A stretch of 7,290 nt of DNA, taken from assembly GCA_019057975.1 (NCBI GenBank), contig JAHLWJ010000221.1:1-7290 (forward strand), given 5' to 3'. The translations under genes and the position numbers were made by a program. This DNA comes from Promethearchaeota archaeon (lineage in GTDB: Archaea; Asgardarchaeota; Lokiarchaeia; Sigynarchaeales; SOKP01). Under the pieces are notes generated by a model, which worked only from the letters and a program-made list of their open reading frames with translations, was not told the origin of the DNA and did no database searches. Shown in pieces: positions 1 through 6,681 of the stretch (positions are counted from its first letter, which is position 1; every line of letters begins with the position of its first letter).

Positions 1-1406
1 CCCATAGCAATTTGGACTCTTTGGCGCATTCCACCGCTTAATTCATGAGGATATCGATCAAAAATCACCTCGGGAAACGGGATATTTAGATTTCTGAGTA
101 ATTCTTGACTCCATTCACGAGCAACACTATAAATACTTTTACCTGGGTGTTTTGCGGCTTCAATTAATAGTTCGCTTTCCATGTGTAATTGAAAGACTTC
201 AGATATTTGGTTTCCTATTTTAAAAACTGGATTGATAGAATTTAAGGGATCCTGAAATATCATAGTTATATCCTTCCCACGATACTTTGCCATCTCAAGA
301 TCGGATTTTTGTAATAGATCTTCCCCTTTGAAGTGAACTTTTCCCTTCTCAATTACGCCAGGAGGACGAACAACCTGAAGAATAGATAATGCAGTAACTG
401 ATTTTCCACATCCAGTTTCTCCTACAAGACCAAGGGTCTCACCTTCGTATATTTTAAATGAAACGCCTTCTACAGCGCGAACAACACCCTCTTCAGTATA
501 AAAGTAGGTCGTGAGATCTTCTACATCTAAAATTATTTTATTCTTATCAATTTTTTTCAAATCACCTTGTTCGCTTTTCATTAAATCAAAAGCTTTTTTG
601 ATTTTCACTTCACTTGCAATAGTAGCATCGGGGAGGAATTTATATTTTAAGGAAACATAAAAAACTACGAAATATATAAGCGAAACTACTCCAAAGAGCA
701 AACGAATATCTTGCGCTATTAAATTTATACCTAAAAAGCGTTTTAAATAGATTTCAAAAATAAATAACTGGATTGACCAAACTATGAATGCAATTATAGC
801 TCCAGCAACCATGGAATTTCTTAATAACTGTTTGGGAAGTTTTTTTTCATTAGATTTTGCTATATTAATTATAATGGTTATCATAATATCGATTATAATT
901 GTTCCAAGAATCCATATAAAACCAAGATAAAAGATATCAGGATCATATATTTCAATCTGTAATAGATCAATTGATAGAAATAAACCCGCAATAATCCATA
1001 TAAATAGTGTAAAATATTTAAAAACTTTTTTAAATTGGACTTCAAGGATATCCTTCACGTTTAAATTTTCAGATTTCCCAAACCGTTTTAAAAAGATCTT
1101 AAGGAGTGGATAAAAGAGAGTTATCATTATCGCGAAAAATAATTGATCATTATTTAAAATTCTAAATATTTCTCCAAAATATCCAAGGACTTCAAATATA
1201 TATCTTATCCCGATAATTATTCCAAAAAGGATTAAGGCGCAAATTGATGAACTTTTACCGAATATATTTTTTGGGATCTTATTCTGTTCTGGAAGAAATC
1301 TGTTTATAAGACCCACTACAATATATAGTACCAACGCTGCAAATATAGCGTCGATTAAAGCCAAACCCCAATTTGCACGATATGTCTGTAATATTATCCC
1401 TAAAAT
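1..1406 (-). CDS. Dpp/Opp-type ABC transporter ATPase with N-terminal seven-helix membrane domain (partial, C-terminal part beyond window)
   Basis: This would be the energy-supplying ATPase of the adjacent peptide-type importer. I translated 468 codons without a stop, counting from ATT at 1406. Residues 1-255 are hydrophobic, with about seven predicted helices near 15-34, 53-72, 88-106, 131-150, 157-182, 200-220 and 233-253. A charged linker (about 255-290) follows, then a typical DppD/OppD nucleotide-binding domain: Walker A GETGCGKS at 329-336, Q-loop IFQDPLNSINPVF at 383-395 and signature LSGGMRQRVQIAM at 456-468. The window ends there, so Walker B, the H-loop and the C-terminal oligopeptide motif are not seen. 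DppD/OppD proteins normally lack any membrane domain. An internal ATG at 581 (residue 276) could start a normal-length ATPase, but it has no clear Shine-Dalgarno and the frame upstream stays open and gene-like. The true start is uncertain: no ATG, GTG or TTG lies near the Shine-Dalgarno at 1413-1421, and the first in-frame ATG (1127) falls inside helix 3. The ATPase assignment is secure; the fusion and start are inference. Confidence 0.85.
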   Translation of the reverse strand, partial: MLGIILQTYRANWGLALIDAIFAALVLYIVVGLINRFLPEQNKIPKNIFGKSSSICALILFGIIIGIRYIFEVLGYFGEIFRILNNDQLFFAIMITLFYPLLKIFLKRFGKSENLNVKDILEVQFKKVFKYFTLFIWIIAGLFLSIDLLQIEIYDPDIFYLGFIWILGTIIIDIMITIIINIAKSNEKKLPKQLLRNSMVAGAIIAFIVWSIQLFIFEIYLKRFLGINLIAQDIRLLFGVVSLIYFVVFYVSLKYKFLPDATIASEVKIKKAFDLMKSEQGDLKKIDKNKIILDVEDLTTYFYTEEGVVRAVEGVSFKIYEGETLGLVGETGCGKSVTALSILQVVRPPGVIEKGKVHFKGEDLLQKSDLEMAKYRGKDITMIFQDPLNSINPVFKIGNQISEVFQLHMESELLIEAAKHPGKSIYSVAREWSQELLRNLNIPFPEVIFDRYPHELSGGMRQRVQIAM

Positions 1407-1412
1407 TTTTAT

Positions 1413-1421
1413 TCCCCTCTC
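1413..1421 (-). promoter_or_regulatory. Shine-Dalgarno for the membrane-ATPase gene, pointing to a non-standard start
   Basis: The minus strand reads GAGAGGGGA just after the dppC stop. Seven bases downstream in the membrane-ATPase frame lies ATT (1406-1404). ATA at 1397 and TTG at 1364 are the next in-frame alternatives. Placing the start at 1406 gives a 17-nt gap to dppC, the same as the dppB-dppC gap. The site is visible; its pairing with ATT is inference. Confidence 0.5.
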
Positions 1422-1423
1422 TT

Positions 1424-2419
1424 TTAAATTTTTAACCTGGGATCAAGTGCATCCCTCAAACCATCCCCTATTAATATGAATCCGATGGCAGCTATTCCGA
1501 TAAAGAGTCCAGGCCAAAAAGCCGGTCCTACTGCCGTCATTCGTGCTCTTGAGTACATGATATCTGTTCCCCAATCTGTTATTGTTTGGTCCCCCAAACC
1601 TAAAAATGCTATGCTTGCAAATCCTAAAACAGATAATCCCATTGCTCCGAAAATCGAAATAATCATTGGTGAAATTGCATTTGGGAACACGTGTTTAAAC
1701 ATTACCTTTATTTTATCAGCACCTCCAGTTACAGCAGCTCTAACATAAAGATTCTGTTTAACTTGAAGTACTAAAGATCTCACAAATCTTGTGTTAACAG
1801 GTATATATAACAGACCCCAAATGAGTAAAAGATTAAGTAATTCACCTCCCAACATGGGACTAATAATTATTACAAGTATTAATGTTGGAAATGAATACAT
1901 AAAATCTACAAACCGCATCATTATGGTATCAACCAAACCACCGAAATATGCTGAAATAGTTCCTAAAATTATACCACCAATAATAGAAATAAAAACAGGA
2001 AGTGCTGCAGCGGTGAGAGTTGTCCGAGCCCCCCATATTAGCCTTCCAAGAAGGTCATACGCATATTTTGTTGTACCTAAAGGATGCGCCGATGAGGGAT
2101 CATCAAAAGGTATACCACCGGGAGGTAAATAGGGCATAGCTAATTCATCTATAGTATAAGGTGTAAGCCAAGGAGCATACACAGCCATAACTGCAATGAA
2201 TAGGATCATCATTAACCCTATAATTGTTAAGGGTGTAATGAGACGACGAAATAATCGTCTTTTAGATTTAATCATTTCTACTACTTTTTGTTGGGAAGTA
2301 AATTCTGGATCGCGCCATCCAGGGAGTAAATAGAATTTCAATAAACGAATAAAGTTATCCTTTTTCCTTCGAGTTTTTTCCTTATACTTTAATTCTTCCA
2401 CTATAATTCGATCTGTCAT
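1424..2419 (-). CDS. dppC: Peptide/nickel-type ABC transporter permease, DppC/OppC family
   Basis: This 331-residue protein is one of the two inner channel subunits of a family 5 ABC importer. Family hallmarks are clear: HPLGTTKYAYDLLGRLIWGA (113-132) matches the conserved HPLGTD..GRD..SRLIYGAR block; the EAA cytoplasmic loop that docks on the ATPase is at about 225-250 (YVRAAVTGGADK...HVFPNAISP); FLGLGDQ is at 272-278; the C terminus GDGLRDALDPRLK is the usual ending. Helices are near 60-83, 137-158, 172-190, 194-212, 252-275 and 301-318. Start ATG 2419 is supported by GAGGT eight bases upstream. The gene lies 17 nt after dppB and 17 nt before the proposed ATPase start, so the genes should be co-transcribed and translationally close. 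The N-terminal tail before helix 1 is about 58 residues, strongly basic and longer than in typical DppC. Peptide specificity is assumed from the family; archaeal members can also carry oligosaccharides. Confidence 0.93.
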   Translation of the reverse strand: MTDRIIVEELKYKEKTRRKKDNFIRLLKFYLLPGWRDPEFTSQQKVVEMIKSKRRLFRRLITPLTIIGLMMILFIAVMAVYAPWLTPYTIDELAMPYLPPGGIPFDDPSSAHPLGTTKYAYDLLGRLIWGARTTLTAAALPVFISIIGGIILGTISAYFGGLVDTIMMRFVDFMYSFPTLILVIIISPMLGGELLNLLLIWGLLYIPVNTRFVRSLVLQVKQNLYVRAAVTGGADKIKVMFKHVFPNAISPMIISIFGAMGLSVLGFASIAFLGLGDQTITDWGTDIMYSRARMTAVGPAFWPGLFIGIAAIGFILIGDGLRDALDPRLKI

Positions 2420-2436
2420 GATGATTTACCTCATTT

Positions 2437-3504
2437 TTATCTATATACTATTCTTGGATCAATTATTGTATACATGACGTCAGCAACAAGAGTTCCGGTT
2501 AATATAATTATTACAGAAAATACCAACAATCCATTTATCACTAAATAGTCACCCGCAAATATTGCTTGAACCATATAATATCCAAAACCCCTATAATTGA
2601 ATGTGACCTCAATAAAAAGTGATCCTAATAAAGCGGAGGCAGTCCCCCCAATAATAAGGTTACTTGTGGGGAGTAAAGCATTCCGAAGTGCATGCTTATT
2701 TATTACATCTTTTTCAAGAACACCTTTAGCACGTGCGGTTCTAATATAATCTTGATCCATAACCTCTAACATGCTGGAACGAGTTAATCTAGTAATACCC
2801 GCTAATGAAACTAATGTCATGCAAATCATAGGTAGTAATAAATGTATCAATGTATCCCATAAATAGAGTTGATTGTTATACAAAAAACTATCAATAATTC
2901 GAAACCCAGTACTAAATCCACCAGGAGGAACAGGTACAGTTAATCCTGGGGTATTTCCAAACACAACCTCTATATCAATAACACCATAAGTAAAATTTCT
3001 TATACCAATTCCAACAAACCTTTGAACTAAAGTGGCGATCCAAAAGACAGGAAATCCTGCACCAAGAATAGCAGCAAGTCGAATGACGACATCTTTCGGT
3101 TTATTTTTATTTCTAGCGGACGATATACCAAGTTTGACAGCAATTATAGGAACAATCACTATAGGGAATATCATCAGTTCTATTGTTTTTGGAAACACAG
3201 TTCCAATGATTTCGAGCACTGGAGTATTAGGTTGAACTATGTATGATTCACCCCATTGGCCTGTAAAGAAATCTCGAAGATAATTTCCAAGTTTAATATA
3301 CCATGGATCATAAAATCCAATTCTAATTAATTCTCTTTCGTATACATCTGGGTCTAATACAAATCCTATTCTGTTTGTAACAGGGTTAACAGACATCATA
3401 TGGGATAAGAGCCATGTAAAAATGAGTACTGCTATTAACATTGGAAACATTATTATAATTCGTTTAATAACATATTTTAGCATGTTCTGAGATTTGCGTT
3501 TCAT
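2437..3504 (-). CDS. dppB: Peptide/nickel-type ABC transporter permease, DppB/OppB family
   Basis: This 355-residue protein would be the partner channel subunit of DppC in the cytoplasmic membrane. It starts with the typical DppB pattern, a short basic stretch followed by helix 1 (about 10-34, LKYVIKRIIIMFPMLIAV). An extracytoplasmic segment (about 38-100) with the family-like DPWYIKLGNYLRDFFTGQWG (66-85) follows. The EAA loop is at about 253-279 (YIRTARAKGVLEKDV...HALRNALLP), and the C terminus ADVMYTIIDPRIVYR is diagnostic. Helices lie near 10-34, 107-126, 141-162, 219-240, 282-300 and 322-344. ATG 3504 is chosen because GGAG lies eight bases upstream; the ATG at codon 8 has no better site. 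The residue 165-215 loop, rich in Pro, Gly and Phe, is as expected for an extracytoplasmic loop. It follows the four-helix gene by 38 nt and precedes dppC by 17 nt, consistent with one operon. Substrate is not readable from the permease. Confidence 0.93.
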   Translation of the reverse strand: MKRKSQNMLKYVIKRIIIMFPMLIAVLIFTWLLSHMMSVNPVTNRIGFVLDPDVYERELIRIGFYDPWYIKLGNYLRDFFTGQWGESYIVQPNTPVLEIIGTVFPKTIELMIFPIVIVPIIAVKLGISSARNKNKPKDVVIRLAAILGAGFPVFWIATLVQRFVGIGIRNFTYGVIDIEVVFGNTPGLTVPVPPGGFSTGFRIIDSFLYNNQLYLWDTLIHLLLPMICMTLVSLAGITRLTRSSMLEVMDQDYIRTARAKGVLEKDVINKHALRNALLPTSNLIIGGTASALLGSLFIEVTFNYRGFGYYMVQAIFAGDYLVINGLLVFSVIIILTGTLVADVMYTIIDPRIVYR

Positions 3505-3542
3505 TGTTTTTTCTCCATTAAATTTTTAGACTTATTTGATTT

Positions 3543-4043
3543 TTATCTAAATTTATGTTTTTTTATACTACGCTGTTTCAATTTCATTCCACTTACTGAA
3601 CCGAATATTACTAATCCATATAAAATTAAAACATTTAAATAACCTTCAATAGAAGCAAATTGCAATATAAATGGTTCTATTGAGAAACCAAACATTATAA
3701 AATAAAAAAGAAAACCTTGAGCAATAAGAAGAGGAACTATCCAAATTGAAGCCTTGATCCCATATTGAGGGGTTTCCTCTTTATAAGTAAGTAAAAAACT
3801 CACAAGCAATAATAATAATGCTGGCAAGAAGAAGGATTGAAAGTAAGTTTGATATGTAAAGATAAGAAGACTTTTATCCATTTCTGTAAAAGAAATCCAA
3901 TATCCATATTGATCAAACATCACAGTGTTTGCTATTATACCATAATATCCTAACAAAACAACTATGTACCCTAAGATAACACCCCCCTGTCTTCCCCATT
4001 CAATCTTGAAATATCCCTTTTCTTTTTCGTTAAAGTCTTGCAT
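3543..4043 (-). CDS. Small four-helix membrane protein of unknown function, first gene of the transporter operon
   Basis: I do not recognise a family. The 166-residue product is strongly hydrophobic, with four likely helices near 20-40, 66-87, 98-118 and 133-152, a charged N terminus (MQDFNEKEKG) and a basic C-terminal tail (KLKQRSIKKHKFR), which suggests that both ends are cytoplasmic. The 40-66 loop is aromatic-rich (FDQYGYWISF) and probably faces outside. There is no signal peptidase site, ATPase or catalytic motif. It is the promoter-proximal gene of the minus-strand operon, 38 nt ahead of dppB and divergent from the binding protein, so an accessory role in assembly, stability or docking of the importer is plausible but unproven. 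It resembles the membrane domain fused to the ATPase only in being a bundle of short hydrophobic helices; I see no clear sequence similarity. The Shine-Dalgarno before ATG 4043 (GAGAAG) is weak. Codon bias and the membrane pattern support a real gene. Confidence 0.8.
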   Translation of the reverse strand: MQDFNEKEKGYFKIEWGRQGGVILGYIVVLLGYYGIIANTVMFDQYGYWISFTEMDKSLLIFTYQTYFQSFFLPALLLLLVSFLLTYKEETPQYGIKASIWIVPLLIAQGFLFYFIMFGFSIEPFILQFASIEGYLNVLILYGLVIFGSVSGMKLKQRSIKKHKFR

Positions 4044-4142
4044 GCTATCTTCTCTTTTTTTTATCCATTGAGATTTAGTTTATGAAAAAATTCCCCATTT
4101 TTTTCCTAATTTTCATAATTGAAGGTAATAATATTGTTCTAA

Positions 4143-4151
4143 TATTTATAA
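4143..4151 (-). promoter_or_regulatory. Candidate TATA box for the transporter operon
   Basis: The minus strand reads TTATAAATA, preceded by an A-rich stretch (GAAATTAAAAATT) that could serve as BRE. A start about 25 bases on would be near 4120 and leave a leader of about 75 nt before ATG 4043. The region is extremely AT-rich, so chance matches are common. Apart from this box, 4044-4190 shows no gene and no other structure that I can support. Confidence 0.35.
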
Positions 4152-4192
4152 TTTAATTTTTAATTTCAGATTATGCAAAAAAACTTTTCGAG

Positions 4193-4208
4193 TTGAAACC
4201 TTTATATA
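4193..4208 (+). promoter_or_regulatory. Archaeal promoter (BRE + TATA box) for the substrate-binding protein
   Basis: The sequence TTGAAACC followed by TTTATATA (4201-4208) is a near-ideal archaeal BRE/TATA pair in forward orientation. Transcription would start around 4228-4234, giving a leader of roughly 95-100 nt before ATG 4329. The palindrome at 4232-4248 then lies on the start site and the direct repeats lie in the leader. It is the best promoter in the window. Confidence 0.65.
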
Positions 4209-4231
4209 CAAAATTAACCTAACTATTTAGT

Positions 4232-4248
4232 AATTTACATTGTAAATT
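4232..4248. promoter_or_regulatory. Perfect 17-bp palindrome, candidate repressor operator
   Basis: AATTTACA-T-TGTAAATT has two perfect 8-bp arms around one central base. It sits 24 bp after the end of the TATA box, on the predicted transcription start, where a bound repressor would block RNA polymerase. TTTACA/TGTAAA half-sites are common in dimeric helix-turn-helix operators. The TetR-family protein encoded at 6750 is an obvious candidate binder, but this is inference. Confidence 0.5.
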
Positions 4249-4261
4249 TATCTAACATAAA

Positions 4262-4310
4262 ATTCTTTAAATACTTTAAGAAGTAGATTCTCTAAATACT
4301 TTAAGAAGTA
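4262..4310 (+). repeat. Two tandem 24-bp direct repeats in the binding-protein leader
   Basis: Copies at 4262-4285 and 4287-4310 share ATTCTYTAAATACTTTAAGAAGTA with one difference (T4267 versus C4292) and a one-base spacer, so the period is 25 bp. Each copy contains a TATA-like core (TTTAAATA or TCTAAATA) and an imperfect dyad, TTCTTTAAA/TTTAAGAA. They end four bases before the Shine-Dalgarno AAGGAGAT (4314-4321). They could be a double operator, a secondary promoter pair, or a plain tandem duplication. Confidence 0.85.
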
Positions 4311-4328
4311 ATAAAGGAGATATTAAAT

Positions 4329-6572
4329 ATGAAAATAATAACAAAATTTTTAATACTAGGCATATTAATTGGATCGTTTCTATTTCCGGTTATAGGTGTT
4401 ACAGCAGACTTAGAGCCAACACAAACAGTAAATCGTTTTAAAATTGGACTGACGGGTTCTCCCGCTGAAGATTGGGATATCCCAATAACAGGGGCTTATG
4501 GTATCGTTGATTTATGGTTGCAACCTGCATGTACTGAATATCTCTTTGGAACAAATGACGCGTATGATAGAGGTCTTTCACAAGGTGTCTACAAATCTGA
4601 AACATATATTCCTATACTGGCAACTGATTGGGTGTTTGATTTCTGGCCTGAGGAAATGAATGATCAAGGATTTATTAATAGAGGAGGCGTAGCTAATATA
4701 ACCTACACTCTACGCGAAAATGTAGACTTTCACGATGGGTCAACATGGAACGCAACTGTAGCAAAGTGGAATATTGATCGCGCCTATATAATCTCTGGAA
4801 ATTTGACTGGAAATGGTGATTTAAGGAATAGAGATATATATTGGGTAGATGTTAACGATTGGTATGATTACTTTACTACAAGTTGGAATATGACTCAGTT
4901 TAATAAAACCTATGGCTACTATGATGGATACTCAAATCCGAATCCTTACGGAGGTCTTGATTTGGCAGGAAAAGATATTCACTACGCACCGTATGAAATG
5001 TATCCAATTGTCAAACGCGTTGTTATCGTAGAAAATCAAACTTATGGGGGAAAAATTAGGATTGAATTCAATGATTTCAATACTTATAGCATGTCTTCGG
5101 TTGGACTTGTAAAATATATTTCAATGGAAACTTATGGCGAATTTTGGGATAAGGGTATTTATGGCTATGATAACGATGATCCTCTTTATCCAGACCATAT
5201 GATTGGAACTGGACCTTACATGTATGTTGATTATGACGAAACTGGTTCACCTGGAGGAGGTACATTGGCTAAAAATCCTAATTATTGGAATCGAACTGGT
5301 CTTGAAGATGCTGGTTGGTTTGACGCTGATTTTATTGATATTGTAGTATGGCCAGCAAGCACTTTAGGTACTGAGTCTCGAAACACAGCATTAATGACTA
5401 ACGCCATAGATTATGCGCTTGATAATTTCTTTACACCAGTAGATTATCAAGATGTTCTTAGTGAATCGCGATTAAATTATATTGAACGCCCAGCAAGTCC
5501 TTATGTGTCAGCAATCACATTAAATTGTATTAATGAAACATGGTATACTTGGCCTGGATCTGTTGAATATGTTGAACCAAATTTTCCAACAGGATATCCC
5601 TCAGGAAACGTACCTAGCGGCCTCCCTCGGGCACTTCGGAAGGCTTTTTCATACGCATTCGATTATGATACGTATATTGATGTTGGTTTGAACGGACGTG
5701 CGGTACGATCAAGTTCCTTAGGTGTCACGAATCTTTATTATAATGCGAGCATTCCCATAGCTACTCGAGATCTCACAATTGCCAGAAATGCTTTACTGAA
5801 TGATTCTTATTTCGGGCCTCTTTGTGTTGCCCAAAATTTGGACGAGAATAGTACTGATACAGATTGGCACAATGTTGCAAATAGTATAGGTGGTAAAACA
5901 CCTCTCTGGGTTCTTGATTTTTATTGGGATGACCAATTTCAGGTAATGAAAAATGTATTCCAAACATCTCTTGAAGATATTGGAGTCGCATTAAAAGATG
6001 AAACTGGAGCTACTAATAAGATTTCAACTAATATGTGGGCAGAAGTAGGTACGTATTGGATAACTGGGTTCCCTGTATTTTCTGCTCAAGCATGGCCTCT
6101 CGATTGGAATATACCAAACAAGATACCTGAAGGTTGGATTGCAGCTTACTATGGTGACCCAAATCGTGGAAGATGGAGGCCCCCTTACTATGATTTCTCA
6201 AATCATGACTGGTTTCCATGGTTCAATTTGGCTTTCACATATGGGACAGAAACGGATGACTGGTTAGCACGGATGTGGCTTTCAAATGATACGACAAAAC
6301 AAACATGGTTTGACAAAATCGCAAATTGGGCACAAAATGAGCAATACAATTGGATATTTATATCCCAAAGTAAGGAAGGTTCCGTACATTGGAAAGATTG
6401 GGAAATCAGTAATTATTGGGGCTCAATAACTTATCATCTAACGAAATATGTAGGATTTACAGAAGAATTTCCAGAGATACCCGGTTTTCTAACGTTCTTT
6501 ATCCTAAGCACATCTGTTATCACAATGATGGGACTAATTTATGTTGTGCGCCGAAAAAGCCGATTTGAATAA
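4329..6572 (+). CDS. Secreted, C-terminally anchored family 5 solute-binding protein (DppA/OppA-like)
   Basis: This 747-residue protein would capture the substrate outside the cell and deliver it to the DppB/DppC channel. A signal peptide (about 1-26, MKIITKFLILGILIGS..., cut probably after VTA) has no lipobox cysteine. SBP family 5 landmarks follow: ITYTLRENVDFHDGSTWNA (124-142), GTGPYMYVDY (293-302) and AKNPNYWNRTG (314-324), corresponding to the family's TLRDGVKFHDG, GTGPY and RNPDYW blocks. Between the first two lies roughly 70 extra residues rich in Tyr, Trp and Asn (about 160-230). The C terminus carries EIPGF (716-720), a hydrophobic helix (720-740) and RRKSRFE, a membrane anchor resembling archaeal PGF-type sorting signals. 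Twelve N-X-S/T sequons (N123, 141, 158, 187, 192, 236, 321, 402, 472, 491, 507, 653) suit a glycosylated surface protein. AAGGAGAT seven bases before ATG 4329 fixes the start. It is transcribed divergently from the permease operon. Peptides are the default substrate, but oligosaccharides are possible. Confidence 0.93.
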   Translation: MKIITKFLILGILIGSFLFPVIGVTADLEPTQTVNRFKIGLTGSPAEDWDIPITGAYGIVDLWLQPACTEYLFGTNDAYDRGLSQGVYKSETYIPILATDWVFDFWPEEMNDQGFINRGGVANITYTLRENVDFHDGSTWNATVAKWNIDRAYIISGNLTGNGDLRNRDIYWVDVNDWYDYFTTSWNMTQFNKTYGYYDGYSNPNPYGGLDLAGKDIHYAPYEMYPIVKRVVIVENQTYGGKIRIEFNDFNTYSMSSVGLVKYISMETYGEFWDKGIYGYDNDDPLYPDHMIGTGPYMYVDYDETGSPGGGTLAKNPNYWNRTGLEDAGWFDADFIDIVVWPASTLGTESRNTALMTNAIDYALDNFFTPVDYQDVLSESRLNYIERPASPYVSAITLNCINETWYTWPGSVEYVEPNFPTGYPSGNVPSGLPRALRKAFSYAFDYDTYIDVGLNGRAVRSSSLGVTNLYYNASIPIATRDLTIARNALLNDSYFGPLCVAQNLDENSTDTDWHNVANSIGGKTPLWVLDFYWDDQFQVMKNVFQTSLEDIGVALKDETGATNKISTNMWAEVGTYWITGFPVFSAQAWPLDWNIPNKIPEGWIAAYYGDPNRGRWRPPYYDFSNHDWFPWFNLAFTYGTETDDWLARMWLSNDTTKQTWFDKIANWAQNEQYNWIFISQSKEGSVHWKDWEISNYWGSITYHLTKYVGFTEEFPEIPGFLTFFILSTSVITMMGLIYVVRRKSRFE

Positions 6573-6587
6573 ACTTTTAAAAATTAA

Positions 6588-6610
6588 TTTTGTTTTCTTT
6601 TTTTTTTTCT
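6588..6610 (+). terminator. T-rich archaeal-type terminator after the binding protein
   Basis: Sixteen bases after the stop codon begins a T-dominated tract ending in 11 consecutive T (6598-6608). No hairpin precedes it, which fits archaeal intrinsic termination on poly-T alone. It separates the binding-protein transcript from the downstream regulator, which has its own promoter candidates. Confidence 0.6.
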
Positions 6611-6658
6611 GTAAATATAGAATAAAAATTTACTTATTATTTAGCTATGCTCAACAAA

Positions 6659-6681
6659 AATTTAAATAGACGATTTAAATT
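6659..6681. promoter_or_regulatory. TATA-like box inside a perfect inverted repeat upstream of the TetR gene
   Basis: AATTTAAAT-AGACG-ATTTAAATT forms two perfect 9-bp arms with a five-base spacer. TTTAAATA (6661-6668), preceded by CAACAAAAA as possible BRE, could be a TATA box giving a start near 6690. A TetR dimer bound here would block its own promoter, the usual autoregulation in this family. The arms contain only A and T and each is itself nearly palindromic, so chance is a real alternative. Confidence 0.4.

Noticed and set aside
1..581. Separate stand-alone ATPase gene starting at the ATG at 581
   Set aside because: The frame continues open and protein-like for 275 more codons upstream, there is no clear Shine-Dalgarno before 581, and no separate stop for a membrane-only gene exists.
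1476..2132. Plus-strand open frames at 1476-1748 and 1791-2132
   Set aside because: They lie antisense to dppC, whose frame has full family motifs; the translations look like mirror products with no domain, and no start signals are seen.
3032..3235. Plus-strand open frame
   Set aside because: It is antisense to the well-supported dppB and shows no recognisable protein pattern.
4075..4116. Possible 13-codon leader peptide (starts MKIRKK) upstream of the four-helix gene
   Set aside because: It has no Shine-Dalgarno, no regulatory codon run and no attenuator hairpin; chance in an AT-rich leader is likely.
4262..4310. CRISPR-like repeat
   Set aside because: Only two copies with a single-base spacer; there are no unique spacers and no cas genes.
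5077..6219. Minus-strand open frames at 5077-5265, 5773-5991 and 6028-6219
   Set aside because: They are antisense within the binding-protein gene; their composition is unlike a protein and they have no ribosome binding sites.
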